64,000 nucleotides of DNA from Flammeovirgaceae bacterium UBA7330 (lineage in GTDB: Bacteria > Bacteroidota > Bacteroidia > Cytophagales > Cyclobacteriaceae). Both the position numbers and the translations under genes were made by a program. Below the pieces are notes generated by a model that did not search any database, had not been told where the DNA came from, and saw only the letters and a list, made by a program, of their open reading frames with translations. Within the stretch, counting starts at the first letter, position 1. Every line of letters begins with the position of its first letter. The stretch spans positions 478,102 through 542,101 of the forward strand of contig DKPQ01000023.1 in assembly GCA_002471275.1 (NCBI GenBank). The letters are read 5' to 3'. Positions 42,874 through 51,745 of this stretch are shown here, one piece after another.

Positions 42874-43971
42874 TCAGACGTTAAATCTGAAATGCATGAT
42901 GTCGCCGTCCTGAACGATGTATTCTTTTCCTTCGATGGCCATCTTACCAGCCTCTTTGCATTTTTGTTCTGATCCAAATTTCTGGTAATCCGAAAGTTTA
43001 ATCACCTCTGCCTTGATAAAGCCCTTTTCAAAGTCGGTATGGATCACACCAGCTGCCTGAGGAGCACTCCATCCTTTCTTGATCGTCCAGGCTCGTACTT
43101 CCTGCACACCAGCAGTAAAGTAAGTGATAAGATCCAGCAGGTGGTATGCTGCCCTGATAAGCTTATTCAAACCAGATTCCTTCAAGCCATACTCTTCCAG
43201 AAACATGTTTTTTTCCTCGGCATCTTCAAATTCTGCAATTTGTGCTTCCAATCCGGCACAAACGATGACTACCTCTGCATTTTCAGACTTTACTGCCTCT
43301 GAAAGGGCCTTACTCCATTCATTACCTGTCTGGACACTCTCTTCATCCACATTGGCCAGGTAAATGATAGGTTTTCCGGTGAGCAATTGCAGATCTTTGA
43401 TGATCGCTCTGTCTTCCTTCTCCAGTTCCAATGACCTGATATTCTTGCCTTCCTCCAGGTGTTTTTTTACGGTATTTAATACCTCATATTCTTTTTTTGC
43501 TTTGGCATCACCGGACTTTGCGATCTTTTCTACGCGGGTAATTCTCTTTTCCACCGAATCCAGATCCCTCAGCTGCAACTCCGTGTCGATTACCTCTTTA
43601 TCCGAAACAGGATTTACTTTCCCATCCACGTGAACGATATTGTCGTCGTCGAAGCAACGAACCACATGAATAATTGCATCGGTCTCCCGAATATTAGCCA
43701 AAAACTGGTTGCCTAACCCCTCTCCTTTGCTTGCTCCTTTTACCAAACCAGCGATGTCTACAAATTCAATAGTCGTAGGCACAACCTTCTCCGGATGTAC
43801 AAGCTCCTCGAGGATACCCAATCGTTCGTCAGGCACCATGATCACACCCACATTGGGTTCAATCGTACAAAAGGGAAAATTAGCCGCTTCGGCCTTAGCA
43901 TTAGATAAAGCATTGAACAATGTCGATTTACCTACATTCGGCAAGCCAACAATTCCACATCTCAAACCCAT
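42874..43971 (-). CDS. ychF: Redox-regulated ATPase YchF (OBG family)
   Basis: A 365-residue OBG-family P-loop protein of standard length. G1 is GLPNVGKST (8-16), G3 is DIAGLV, and the G4 motif is NVDE in place of NKxD, the substitution that gives YchF/Ola1 preference for ATP. A coiled-coil insertion and a C-terminal TGS domain (VRAWTIKKGWSAPQAAGVIH) follow. It binds ribosomes and responds to oxidative stress in other bacteria. It starts six bases after the stop of the upstream AI-2E family gene. Confidence 0.97.
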   Translation of the reverse strand: MGLRCGIVGLPNVGKSTLFNALSNAKAEAANFPFCTIEPNVGVIMVPDERLGILEELVHPEKVVPTTIEFVDIAGLVKGASKGEGLGNQFLANIRETDAIIHVVRCFDDDNIVHVDGKVNPVSDKEVIDTELQLRDLDSVEKRITRVEKIAKSGDAKAKKEYEVLNTVKKHLEEGKNIRSLELEKEDRAIIKDLQLLTGKPIIYLANVDEESVQTGNEWSKALSEAVKSENAEVVIVCAGLEAQIAEFEDAEEKNMFLEEYGLKESGLNKLIRAAYHLLDLITYFTAGVQEVRAWTIKKGWSAPQAAGVIHTDFEKGFIKAEVIKLSDYQKFGSEQKCKEAGKMAIEGKEYIVQDGDIMHFRFNV

Positions 43972-43977
43972 TATTAA

Positions 43978-45063
43978 TTATTTTTTAAAAACCTGGTATT
44001 TTCTAAATCCCGCATATGCTTCAGTAATCGAAACTTTCAATACCGTATAGGCAGGGATTGCTGCGATCATCCCCGGAATCTGGGCGATCGTTGCGCCGAC
44101 AAAAATAATGACAAATATTTCCAGAGGATGTGCTTTTACACTTTTAGAAAAAATAAGTGGCTGAAGCACCAGGTTATCTGTGGCCTGGACCACAGCAAAA
44201 ACGGATACGATCTTTAAGATCAGGAAAATTGTTTCGTTGGTTAAGGCAAAAGATCCGGAGGTAGAAATACCAACTATGATCCCGAAAACCGCACCCAGAA
44301 TAGGCCCTAGATAGGGAATAAGGTTGGCAACAGCAGCAAATACTGCAATGGTAAGCGCGTAATTGATCCCCAGGATACTTAGTCCCAATGAGGCAATTGA
44401 AAAAATGGCGGACATTTGGAACAGTAATCCCAACAGGTAATTCGATAGCAACCGCTCTACCTTGTAAAGTGCCGCAATAAACACTTCAAAATATTGATTG
44501 GGGATAATTGAAATCAACTGCCGCCTGAGAATACCCTTTTCATAAAGCAAAAAGAATGTAATGAAGGTGACGGCCAGAATCGCAATAAAGAAGCTTCCGG
44601 TAAGAGAAATCAGGTCATTGATTACCTGTGTGAAGTTGATGTTGGTGATCAGATCAAAGGACGACGACTTTATCGTATTAACGATAAAACCAGGCTTCTC
44701 GTGGACCAATTCATTTTCTATCAGGAAGCCCTCAAATCCTTTCAATGGCCTAAGCACGCCATCTAAAACTTTATCAAAATTTAAATTTGAAATAACTTCT
44801 ACCTGATCTGAAATCAGCGGTATAAAGAGAATAATAAAAGAACTGATGATAAGGAGAACAACTATAAAAGAGAAAAGGATGGCCAAAAATCTGGGGGGAT
44901 GTCCTCCAAAAATCTGAATTCTTAGTACCTGGTTTGTCAGTGGACGAAGAATGGTTGCCAGCACCAGGGAAATGGTGATATAAAAGAAGATATTTGAGAA
45001 ATACCAAATGAGGACACCAAGCAGAACTGCCAGCACAAAAAAGAAAACCAGAGACCTGTTCAT
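43978..45063 (-). CDS. AI-2E (PerM) family membrane permease
   Basis: A 361-residue polytopic protein with about seven or eight hydrophobic helices. Family features are the N-terminal hairpin (FFFVLAVLLGVLIWYF), the long cytoplasmic/periplasmic segment in the middle, and the C-terminal PYLGPILGAVFGIIVG and LVLQPLIFSKSVKAHPLEIF. Family members export autoinducer-2, act as sodium-proton antiporters, or have unknown substrates. Nothing here fixes which. The gene is closely followed by ychF and preceded by a terminator. Confidence 0.9.
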   Translation of the reverse strand: MNRSLVFFFVLAVLLGVLIWYFSNIFFYITISLVLATILRPLTNQVLRIQIFGGHPPRFLAILFSFIVVLLIISSFIILFIPLISDQVEVISNLNFDKVLDGVLRPLKGFEGFLIENELVHEKPGFIVNTIKSSSFDLITNINFTQVINDLISLTGSFFIAILAVTFITFFLLYEKGILRRQLISIIPNQYFEVFIAALYKVERLLSNYLLGLLFQMSAIFSIASLGLSILGINYALTIAVFAAVANLIPYLGPILGAVFGIIVGISTSGSFALTNETIFLILKIVSVFAVVQATDNLVLQPLIFSKSVKAHPLEIFVIIFVGATIAQIPGMIAAIPAYTVLKVSITEAYAGFRKYQVFKK

Positions 45064-45106
45064 CGAGTCTATTAAATGTCTGAGTTGAAACCTGCTTCCA
45101 AAAGAA

Positions 45107-45131
45107 AAAGCTCCTGAAAATCAAGAGCTTT
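45107..45131 (-). terminator. Intrinsic terminator of the DUF3276 gene
   Basis: On the minus strand AAAGCTC, an 11-base loop, GAGCTTT and then TTCTTTT. It stands 23 bases past the DUF3276 stop and about 44 bases before the AI-2E family start. Confidence 0.75.
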
Positions 45132-45153
45132 AAACTTATAAATTCTTAGCTAT

Positions 45154-45516
45154 TTAATCCCACTTCAATTCAGTATCATCGTCAGATGTCAGGTCTACAC
45201 TCTCCTTCTCACGATCGTGACTTTCTTCCAAATTTTCGAATTGGGCAAAATCAACTTCCGGCATCAACTCGGTTTTCACATGGTTGACAGTTTCATTCAG
45301 GGCCTCAACAAACTTGTTGAAATCCTCTTTGTAGAGAAATACTTTGTGTTTCTCATAAAAGAAACCATCTTCTTTGAACCTTCTTTTACTTTCCGTGATT
45401 GTAATGTAATAATCGTTAGAACGGGTTGATTTCACATCAAAAAAATAAGTCCTTTTCCCAGCCCTTACTCTTTCGGAATAGATTTCATCTCTTCCCTTAT
45501 CCTTGTTCTCTTCCAC
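45154..45516 (-). CDS. DUF3276 (PUR-alpha-like nucleic acid binding) protein
   Basis: A 120-residue protein of the DUF3276/PUR domain family, conserved in Bacteroidota. The PUR-alpha-like fold is evident in ERVRAGKRTYFFDVKSTRSN, YYITITESKRRF and HKVFLYKEDFNKFVEALN. An acidic tail follows. PUR domains bind single-stranded DNA or RNA, and the Borrelia homologue is a nucleic-acid-binding protein. The start is GTG at 45516; a nearby upstream ATG is out of frame. It is monocistronic, with its own terminator. Confidence 0.9.
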   Translation of the reverse strand: MEENKDKGRDEIYSERVRAGKRTYFFDVKSTRSNDYYITITESKRRFKEDGFFYEKHKVFLYKEDFNKFVEALNETVNHVKTELMPEVDFAQFENLEESHDREKESVDLTSDDDTELKWD

Positions 45517-45671
45517 AACACATGGTAATTATGTTCCCTATATGATAAAATTTAAGATTTAAATATAGCATTTTAAAACAAACAAATGCAAACAGCGGGA
45601 ACATTAGCCACTTATATTAATTCAATTAAATTCGTAAGGATTTCGTTTGAAAAAACTTATTATCCTCCACT

Positions 45672-46574
45672 ATGGAAATGAATTTGGCCAACATTAAGCA
45701 GTTTGAGGACTTTGAAATCCTTGCGAAACAACTTGTAGAAGGTTTTATTACCGGTTTACATAAATCTCCTTATCATGGTTTTTCTGTTGAGTTTGCAGAA
45801 CACAAACTTTATAATTTTGGAGAAAGCACTCGTCATATCGATTGGAAAGTTTATGCTAAAACAGACAGGTTGTATACCAAGCAATACGAAGAAGAAACAA
45901 ATCTTCGGTGCCAAATTCTGATCGACATTTCCAGTTCGATGTATTATCCTTTACCCAATAAGGACAAGATCAAATTTAGTCTGCTCTGTGCAGGAGCCCT
46001 GGCTTACCTTCTCACTTCGCAGCGAGATGCTGTGGGAATGATGGGATTCTCAGATAAAATAGAGTTTCAGACCCCCCTGAAGTCTACCCGGTCCCATTTA
46101 AGCCTGATGCTCAACCAACTGAGCCAGTTAATTGATAGTAAACCAACCCCAGCTACCGACGTGGCCCAGGTGCTTCATGAAATTGCAGGAAAGATTCATC
46201 GAAGATCCCTTATAATCATTTTCAGCGATATGTTTCAGAAGTCCAATGACATCGATGAAATCTACAAATCACTTCAACACCTGAAACACAACAAACATGA
46301 GATCATTGTATTTCACGTGTCTGACAGAAATACTGAGCTGGCTTTTGATTTCGAAGACCGCCCGCACCGATTTATTGATTTGGAAACGAACCAGTCTATC
46401 AAGCTCAATCCCCATGAAATAAAAGATTGTTATCAGGAAAAAATGGGTGAGCTGTTCGAAAAAATCAAGCTGAGATGTGGGCAGCTAAAAATTGATCTGG
46501 TAGAAGTAGATACCGCTGACCCCTTTGACAAGGTATTGGGTGCTTACCTGATAAAAAGAAAAAGGATGAGATAA
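45672..46574 (+). CDS. DUF58 domain protein (vWA-like)
   Basis: A 300-residue soluble protein of the DUF58 family. It opens with the domain core HKSPYHGFSVEFAEHKLY and has the hallmark STRHIDWKVYAKTDRLY. The von Willebrand-like ILIDISSSMYY supplies a DxSxS MIDAS-type motif. DUF58 proteins are usually encoded next to MoxR ATPases and act in assembly or stress pathways. No MoxR gene is adjacent here, so it is an isolated member. A hairpin overlaps its stop codon and ends transcription from the facing ferredoxin gene. Confidence 0.9.
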   Translation: MEMNLANIKQFEDFEILAKQLVEGFITGLHKSPYHGFSVEFAEHKLYNFGESTRHIDWKVYAKTDRLYTKQYEEETNLRCQILIDISSSMYYPLPNKDKIKFSLLCAGALAYLLTSQRDAVGMMGFSDKIEFQTPLKSTRSHLSLMLNQLSQLIDSKPTPATDVAQVLHEIAGKIHRRSLIIIFSDMFQKSNDIDEIYKSLQHLKHNKHEIIVFHVSDRNTELAFDFEDRPHRFIDLETNQSIKLNPHEIKDCYQEKMGELFEKIKLRCGQLKIDLVEVDTADPFDKVLGAYLIKRKRMR

Positions 46575-46586
46575 CCCATCCTTTTC
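46553..46586 (-). terminator. Intrinsic terminator of the ferredoxin gene, over the DUF58 stop codon
   Basis: AAAAGGATG (46560-46568) pairs with CATCCTTTT (46577-46585). On the minus strand the stem is followed by TTCTTTTTAT. The loop contains the stop codon of the convergent DUF58 gene, so the structure may serve both directions. Confidence 0.75.
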
Positions 46587-46611
46587 CTCATCGGATATCT
46601 TTAATTTATTT

Positions 46612-46956
46612 CTAAACGTGCAACCACTCTTTCTTAGCGGTTAGCTCCTCTTCTGTTTCTTCGTAATCTGGATCCGGAACACAACAGTCTACCGGACAGA
46701 CTGCTGCACATTGTGGTTCTTCGTGAAAACCTGTGCATTCTGTACATTTCCCGGAAACGATATAATAAAACTCATCTGAAACAGGTTCTTGCGCTTCATT
46801 GGCATCGACAGTGGTACCATCCTCCAGTTCTACTTCCGTAAGATCAGTACCATCGGACCATTTCCACTCCTCCCCTCCTTCATAGATGGCAGTATTTGGG
46901 CATTCCGGCTCACATGCACCACAATTGATGCATTCATCTGTAATCATTATTGCCAT
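46612..46956 (-). CDS. 2[4Fe-4S] ferredoxin (Allochromatium-like)
   Basis: A 114-residue electron carrier. The first cluster motif is C9-x2-C12-x2-C15-x3-C19-P. The second has Cys71, Cys74, Cys83 and Cys87 with an eight-residue insertion between its second and third Cys, as in Allochromatium/Azotobacter FdxA-type proteins. A 30-residue acidic insertion separates the clusters. These carriers have very negative potentials. It is divergent from an acyl-CoA reductase gene with overlapping promoter elements. Partner enzymes are not identified. Confidence 0.93.
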   Translation of the reverse strand: MAIMITDECINCGACEPECPNTAIYEGGEEWKWSDGTDLTEVELEDGTTVDANEAQEPVSDEFYYIVSGKCTECTGFHEEPQCAAVCPVDCCVPDPDYEETEEELTAKKEWLHV

Positions 46957-46993
46957 TGTGTCCTTGTTTTTTTTGTGTTAGTTAAACAGGGAA

Positions 46994-47023
46994 CAAAAAT
47001 ATTCACAATAAGTTTGCGGACAA
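46994..47023 (-). promoter_or_regulatory. Promoter of the ferredoxin gene
   Basis: On the minus strand, TTG (47023-47021), 19 bases, then TATTTTTG (47001-46994): an exact match to the Bacteroidota TTG-N19-TAnnTTTG promoter. Transcription should start about 30 bases before the ATG. Confidence 0.75.
47009..47016 (+). promoter_or_regulatory. -7 box of the LuxC-like gene, inside the ferredoxin promoter
   Basis: TAAGTTTG, a full TAnnTTTG match 24 bases before the acyl-CoA reductase ATG. It lies in the spacer of the opposing ferredoxin promoter, so polymerase could not occupy both at once. No well-spaced TTG was found. Confidence 0.45.
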
Positions 47024-47040
47024 GCCAAAATCTATAATTA

Positions 47041-48036
47041 ATGAATCTAAAAGACCGAATTGGGGCTTTTGCTAAACTTGGAGAGAGGATTAATGCCTTA
47101 AAGGAGGACGAAGTAAACAAATACGCCTCTTTAGCAAGGAGGGAAAATCCATGGTTTACTGATTCTAATGTTAAACTGGCTTTTGAGGGGATTGCCTCCA
47201 TGATAGAAGCACAAAAACTCAACAAATGGCTGCTCCCTTATGAAATAAATACCCAGGTCCCAAGAATTGTAGGCATTGTAATGGCCGGAAACATTCCCAT
47301 GGTAGGTTTTCATGATCTACTGGCTGTTTTAGTTTCAGGTCACTATGCTGCTGTAAAAACCAGCAATAAGGACTCCTCGTTGGTGAAACTAATCATTGAA
47401 TGGCTCATTGAAATTGTCCCAGATTTTAAAAAGAACATATCTATTCGGGATAGATTAACAAATATAGATGCGGTGATTGCTACAGGTAGTGACAACACCG
47501 CCAGATATTTCCATTATTATTTTGGTAAGCTCCCGAATATAATCAGGAAAAACAGGGTATCAGTAGCGATCATTGATGGAACAGAATCTCGTGAAGAGCT
47601 TGCAGCACTTGGGAATGACGTATTTTCTTATTTCGGTATGGGATGCAGGAATGTCTCCAAAATATTTTTTCCGGTAGGATATGATGTGAAGCAGATATTG
47701 GATGCATTTGCCACATATGAGTCTGTGGGTGACAATCACAAATACAGAAACAATTATGATTATCATAAATCTATCTATCTAATCAACAAAACCCCACATC
47801 TGGATTCCGGATTTCTTTTGTGGCGGGAAACAGAGGAACTTGTTTCTCCCCTCACTGTTTTATATGCTGAGTCTTATACTGATAAGCGCTCACTAACAGA
47901 GAAACTCAAGACACTGGACACAAAGATTCAATGCAAAGTTGGGCATGGCTTCGTACCGTTTGGGCAGGCACAATGCCCCGAACCGTGGGATTATGCGGAC
48001 AGCATTGATACAATAAAATTTTTAAGTACGATTTAG
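47041..48036 (+). CDS. LuxC-like acyl-CoA reductase
   Basis: A 331-residue aldehyde-dehydrogenase-fold protein of the LuxC family, which reduces acyl-CoA or acyl-ACP to the aldehyde with NADPH. The nucleophile is Cys202 in FGMGCRNVSK. VGIVMAGNIPMVGFHD and ATGSDNTARYFHYYF are cofactor-binding segments. It lacks the N-terminal extension of bioluminescence LuxC (about 480 residues), and no luxD/E or luciferase gene is present, so a metabolic role is likely. It is divergent from a ferredoxin, an arrangement I recall as common in this phylum. Confidence 0.88.
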   Translation: MNLKDRIGAFAKLGERINALKEDEVNKYASLARRENPWFTDSNVKLAFEGIASMIEAQKLNKWLLPYEINTQVPRIVGIVMAGNIPMVGFHDLLAVLVSGHYAAVKTSNKDSSLVKLIIEWLIEIVPDFKKNISIRDRLTNIDAVIATGSDNTARYFHYYFGKLPNIIRKNRVSVAIIDGTESREELAALGNDVFSYFGMGCRNVSKIFFPVGYDVKQILDAFATYESVGDNHKYRNNYDYHKSIYLINKTPHLDSGFLLWRETEELVSPLTVLYAESYTDKRSLTEKLKTLDTKIQCKVGHGFVPFGQAQCPEPWDYADSIDTIKFLSTI

Positions 48037-48064
48037 AAACAGATAAGTGTCTGAGGATATACAT

Positions 48065-48072
48065 TATCTTTG
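48065..48072 (+). promoter_or_regulatory. -7 box of the aconitase gene
   Basis: TATCTTTG, a full TAnnTTTG match, 44 bases upstream of the aconitase ATG. No clear TTG at the expected distance. Confidence 0.45.
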
Positions 48073-48116
48073 GCCCTTAGATCTATGCATACCTAATTCA
48101 CAAAATACAATAAATC

Positions 48117-50852
48117 ATGGCACAGGATTTTTTCGGAATTGAAAAAGAATTAAAAACACCACTAGGAACACATAAGTATTTCAGCCTGAAAGCATTGGCT
48201 GAAAAAAGACCAGAAGTAAAGAAATTACCATACTCCATTAGGATCTTGCTGGAGAATGCCATCCGTAATTACGATGACTTTGCAGTTAATGAGGGACACC
48301 TGGAGTCATTGCTTAACTGGAAAAAAACCGCGGGTAAGGATGATATCCCCTACACACCAGCAAGGGTCTTGATGCAAGATTTTACTGGCGTACCTGCTGT
48401 AGTAGATATCGCTTCAATCCGGTCTGAAGTTTCCAGAAAAGGAAAAGACACCAGTCAAACGAATCCTGTGGTACCTGCTGACATGGTGATCGACCACTCT
48501 GTAATGGTAGAATATTTTGGTACGGCATCTTCTTACCAAAAAAATGTTGATGTGGAGTATCAACGAAATGAAGAAAGATATAAGCTTTTGAAATGGGCAC
48601 AACAGGCATTCACCAATTTTAGCGTGGTGCCTCCGGGAATGGGAATTTGTCATCAGGTAAACCTGGAATACCTGGCCAAAGGTGTGATTGAACGAGATGG
48701 ATATCTCTTTCCTGATACACTTGTAGGAACTGATTCACATACGCCTATGGTAAACGGTATTGGTGTACTGGGATGGGGTGTTGGAGGTATCGAGGCCGAA
48801 GCGGCGATGTTGGGCCAACCTATCTACATGATCCTTCCTGAGGTAGTTGGTCTGAAACTCACCGGTGAAATGAAGGAAGGCACCACTGCTACAGACCTGG
48901 TACTTACCATCACCAGGTTGTTGAGAGATGTGGGTGTTGTCGGTAAAATCGTTGAGATCTTTGGTCCCGGATTAGAAAATCTTACTGTGCCAGACAGGGG
49001 AACGATCTCTAACATGTCTCCGGAATTTGGTTGTACAGATACTCATTGGCCTATCGATGACCAGACCCTTGCTTATATGCGCAAAACCAACCGATCAGAG
49101 GAGCATGTAGCCATGGTGGAAGCGTATGCAAAAGAAAATATGCTTTGGAGGGATTCCGACACTGTGATGGAATACCATAAAGAAGTGGAGCTTGACCTGG
49201 GTTCAATCGAACCAACCATATCAGGACCAAAAAGACCACAGGATAAAATTTTATTGAAAGACGCCCGTGCTCAGGTGATAGAGCTACTCAAAGATTCACA
49301 TAGCCGGGAATACATTCCGGTTCAGGATCGTCTTGGAGACTGGATGAATGAAGGTGGTGCCCCTGCTGAGAGTGTAAAAATAAAATCAGGGATCAGGAGT
49401 ATCCAGATGAAACATGGCGACATGACTTACAACCTGTCTGATGGAGCTGTAGTAATTGCCGCGATTACTTCCTGTACCAATACCTCTAACCCTAGCGTAA
49501 TGATAGGTGCCGGATTGGTCGCTAAAAAGGCAGTTGCACGAGGCCTGAATGTAAAACCCTGGGTGAAGACATCTTTGGCACCAGGATCACGGGTCGTTAC
49601 AGACTACCTCAACAAATCTCAACTACTACCCTACCTGGAAGCACTCAAATTCCACACGGTAGGATATGGATGTACTACCTGTATTGGTAACTCGGGGGAT
49701 ATGATTCCTGCTGTACAAAAAGCAGTAATTGAAAACGATCTTGTCGTTTGTTCTTCACTGTCTGGAAACAGAAACTTTGAGGCACGGATTCACCCCAATA
49801 TCAAAATGAACTTCCTGGCTTCTCCAATGCTGGTAGTGGCTTACGCCATCGCCGGTAGAATGGATTTTGACATGAACAATGAACCGTTAGGAATAGACAC
49901 CAACGGAGATAAGGTTTATCTGAAAGATATCTGGCCAACTCAGGCAGAGATCAATGAGATCATGGATGTAGTGGTTACGCCGGAAGATTACAAAAAGACT
50001 TACGAAACCATTTTCGCGGGAGATGAAACCTGGCAGGGTCTGAAGTCGCCAAAAGGCAAAATCTATGAGTGGGACGATTCTTCTACCTATATTCAGGAAG
50101 CACCATTCTTCAAAAATATCTCAGAGGATGTGCCAGAGCCTGAGGACATCAAAGGCGCAAAAGTTTTACTGCAACTTGGTGATATGGTAACAACTGACCA
50201 CATCTCACCTGCAGGTAAGTTCTTACCGGAACATCCTGCTGGTAAATACCTGGTCGAGCACGGAGTAGAAAAGAAAGACTTCAACTCTTATGGTTCGCGT
50301 CGTGGTAACCATGAAGTGATGATGAGAGGAACCTTTGCCAATGTAAGGATTAAGAACAAACTGGCCACTAAAGAAGGTGGTTGGACCACTTACCATCCTG
50401 ATGGTACTGAAATGACTATCTATGATGCTTCTATGAAGTACCAGGAATCAGGCACACCACTCGTTGTCATCGGTGGTAAAGAATACGGTAGTGGATCATC
50501 CAGGGACTGGGCTGCCAAAGGAACCAATCTTTTGGGTGTGAAAGCGGTACTCACTGAAAGCTTTGAAAGGATCCACCGATCAAATCTTGTGGGTATGGGA
50601 GTATTGCCAATGGTTTTTATGGAAGGAGAATCTCAGGATACGCTTGGACTGCAGGGAAATGAGACTTTTGACATCAGGGGGCTTTCTTCTGATCTGACTC
50701 CGGGTAAGATTGTAGATGTAACAGCTACCAAACCTGACGGAAAGAAGATCGAGTTTAAAGCCAAACTAAGACTGGATTCAAAAGTGGATGTAGCCTACTA
50801 CAAGCATGGTGGTATTCTAAACTACGTACTAAGGAATTTCCTGAAGGACTAA
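48117..50852 (+). CDS. acnA: Aconitate hydratase (AcnA/IRP1 type)
   Basis: A 911-residue aconitase of the AcnA class. The [4Fe-4S] ligands are Cys453 (ITSCTNTSN), Cys519 and Cys522 (YGCTTCIGNSG). DSHTPMVNGIGVLGWGVGG and the C-terminal swivel domain with GSRRGNHEVMMRGTF and KEYGSGSSRDWAAKG complete the active site. It interconverts citrate and isocitrate in the TCA cycle. Related AcnA proteins can also bind mRNA when the cluster is lost. The gene has its own -7 box and a strong terminator, so it is monocistronic. Confidence 0.97.
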   Translation: MAQDFFGIEKELKTPLGTHKYFSLKALAEKRPEVKKLPYSIRILLENAIRNYDDFAVNEGHLESLLNWKKTAGKDDIPYTPARVLMQDFTGVPAVVDIASIRSEVSRKGKDTSQTNPVVPADMVIDHSVMVEYFGTASSYQKNVDVEYQRNEERYKLLKWAQQAFTNFSVVPPGMGICHQVNLEYLAKGVIERDGYLFPDTLVGTDSHTPMVNGIGVLGWGVGGIEAEAAMLGQPIYMILPEVVGLKLTGEMKEGTTATDLVLTITRLLRDVGVVGKIVEIFGPGLENLTVPDRGTISNMSPEFGCTDTHWPIDDQTLAYMRKTNRSEEHVAMVEAYAKENMLWRDSDTVMEYHKEVELDLGSIEPTISGPKRPQDKILLKDARAQVIELLKDSHSREYIPVQDRLGDWMNEGGAPAESVKIKSGIRSIQMKHGDMTYNLSDGAVVIAAITSCTNTSNPSVMIGAGLVAKKAVARGLNVKPWVKTSLAPGSRVVTDYLNKSQLLPYLEALKFHTVGYGCTTCIGNSGDMIPAVQKAVIENDLVVCSSLSGNRNFEARIHPNIKMNFLASPMLVVAYAIAGRMDFDMNNEPLGIDTNGDKVYLKDIWPTQAEINEIMDVVVTPEDYKKTYETIFAGDETWQGLKSPKGKIYEWDDSSTYIQEAPFFKNISEDVPEPEDIKGAKVLLQLGDMVTTDHISPAGKFLPEHPAGKYLVEHGVEKKDFNSYGSRRGNHEVMMRGTFANVRIKNKLATKEGGWTTYHPDGTEMTIYDASMKYQESGTPLVVIGGKEYGSGSSRDWAAKGTNLLGVKAVLTESFERIHRSNLVGMGVLPMVFMEGESQDTLGLQGNETFDIRGLSSDLTPGKIVDVTATKPDGKKIEFKAKLRLDSKVDVAYYKHGGILNYVLRNFLKD

Positions 50853-50890
50853 ATGACTTCTTAGGAAGAAAATATTCCTCAATAGGAATC

Positions 50891-50924
50891 AAAAAGCAGT
50901 CTGATTATTCAGGCTGCTTTTTTT
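50891..50924 (+). terminator. Intrinsic terminator between aconitase and msrA (probably bidirectional)
   Basis: AAAAAGCAGTCTGA, 4-base loop, TCAGGCTGCTTTTTTT: a 14-base-pair stem with a T-run on the plus strand and a shorter T-run on the minus strand. It serves the aconitase gene and probably the facing msrA gene. Confidence 0.9.
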
Positions 50925-50963
50925 GTTTGTGTGAACCTGACCTCTAATCAGTGGGGTCAATAC

Positions 50964-51587
50964 TCAGTCTTTTAGCAGATGGCTAAATTTCTCTTTCACC
51001 CTGTTGATCTTAGGCTTGCTTACATTCAGGATATACGGGTTGAATGGATGTTTTTCTTCATAATCCTGATGATATTCCTCTGCCTTATAAAACTCGGTGT
51101 ATTTATTTAACTCAGTCACAATCGGCTTATCAAAAGAACTGGCAAGTTGTTTGATCTTTGCCTCAGCTAACTTCTTTTGTTCTGCATTGTGATAAAAAAT
51201 GGCTGATCTATACTGGGGTCCCACATCAGGTCCCTGACGGTTGAGCTGGGTAGGGTCATGTGCAGTAAAGAAGATATCCAGTAGGGTATTATAATCGATT
51301 TGCGAAGGATCATAATATATCTGAACTGTCTCAGCATGTTTTGTCTTCCCCGAACTCACCAGGTTGTAATCCGCATCAGATTTTTTGCCCCCGGCATACC
51401 CTGAAACAGCCTCTGCGACTCCTTTAATTTGTTCGAAAGAAGCTTCAACGCACCAAAAACACCCCCCGGCGAAGGTTGCTGTATCCAAACGCTGATAATT
51501 TGCTATCAGATCATCCTTTTTACTACTTGCAGGGCTTTCGCAATTGATAAAAAAGATGACCAAAATTGGAATGAATAGATTTTTCAT
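50964..51587 (-). CDS. msrA: Peptide-methionine (S)-S-oxide reductase, lipoprotein form
   Basis: A 207-residue MsrA. The catalytic motif GGCFWC (41-46, nucleophile Cys43) is followed by AVSGYAGGKKSDADYN and HDPTQLNRQGPDVGPQYRSA, both diagnostic. The N-terminus has a lipoprotein signal (lipobox FFINC, Cys16), so it repairs oxidised methionine outside the cytoplasm. No MsrB domain is fused and no obvious resolving Cys follows in the tail. Its reductant partner is unknown. Confidence 0.94.
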   Translation of the reverse strand: MKNLFIPILVIFFINCESPASSKKDDLIANYQRLDTATFAGGCFWCVEASFEQIKGVAEAVSGYAGGKKSDADYNLVSSGKTKHAETVQIYYDPSQIDYNTLLDIFFTAHDPTQLNRQGPDVGPQYRSAIFYHNAEQKKLAEAKIKQLASSFDKPIVTELNKYTEFYKAEEYHQDYEEKHPFNPYILNVSKPKINRVKEKFSHLLKD

Positions 51588-51745
51588 TTGATCGATGTTT
51601 GGCTGATTTTACGTGGTTCAAGTGGAAAAGGTACATTTAAAAGTGCTCAATGTAAACAGCAAGACAATCGCTTTGTTCGAGGCCACAAAAAAACAGTTGA
51701 AGTTCTCAAAAATAATCTTGGTGGAATCAGCTTACTTTGCGGTCT

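Noticed and set aside
46612..48036. Bioluminescence (lux) cluster
   Set aside because: Only a short LuxC-like reductase is present. Luciferase subunits, LuxD and LuxE are absent, so the family name does not imply light production.
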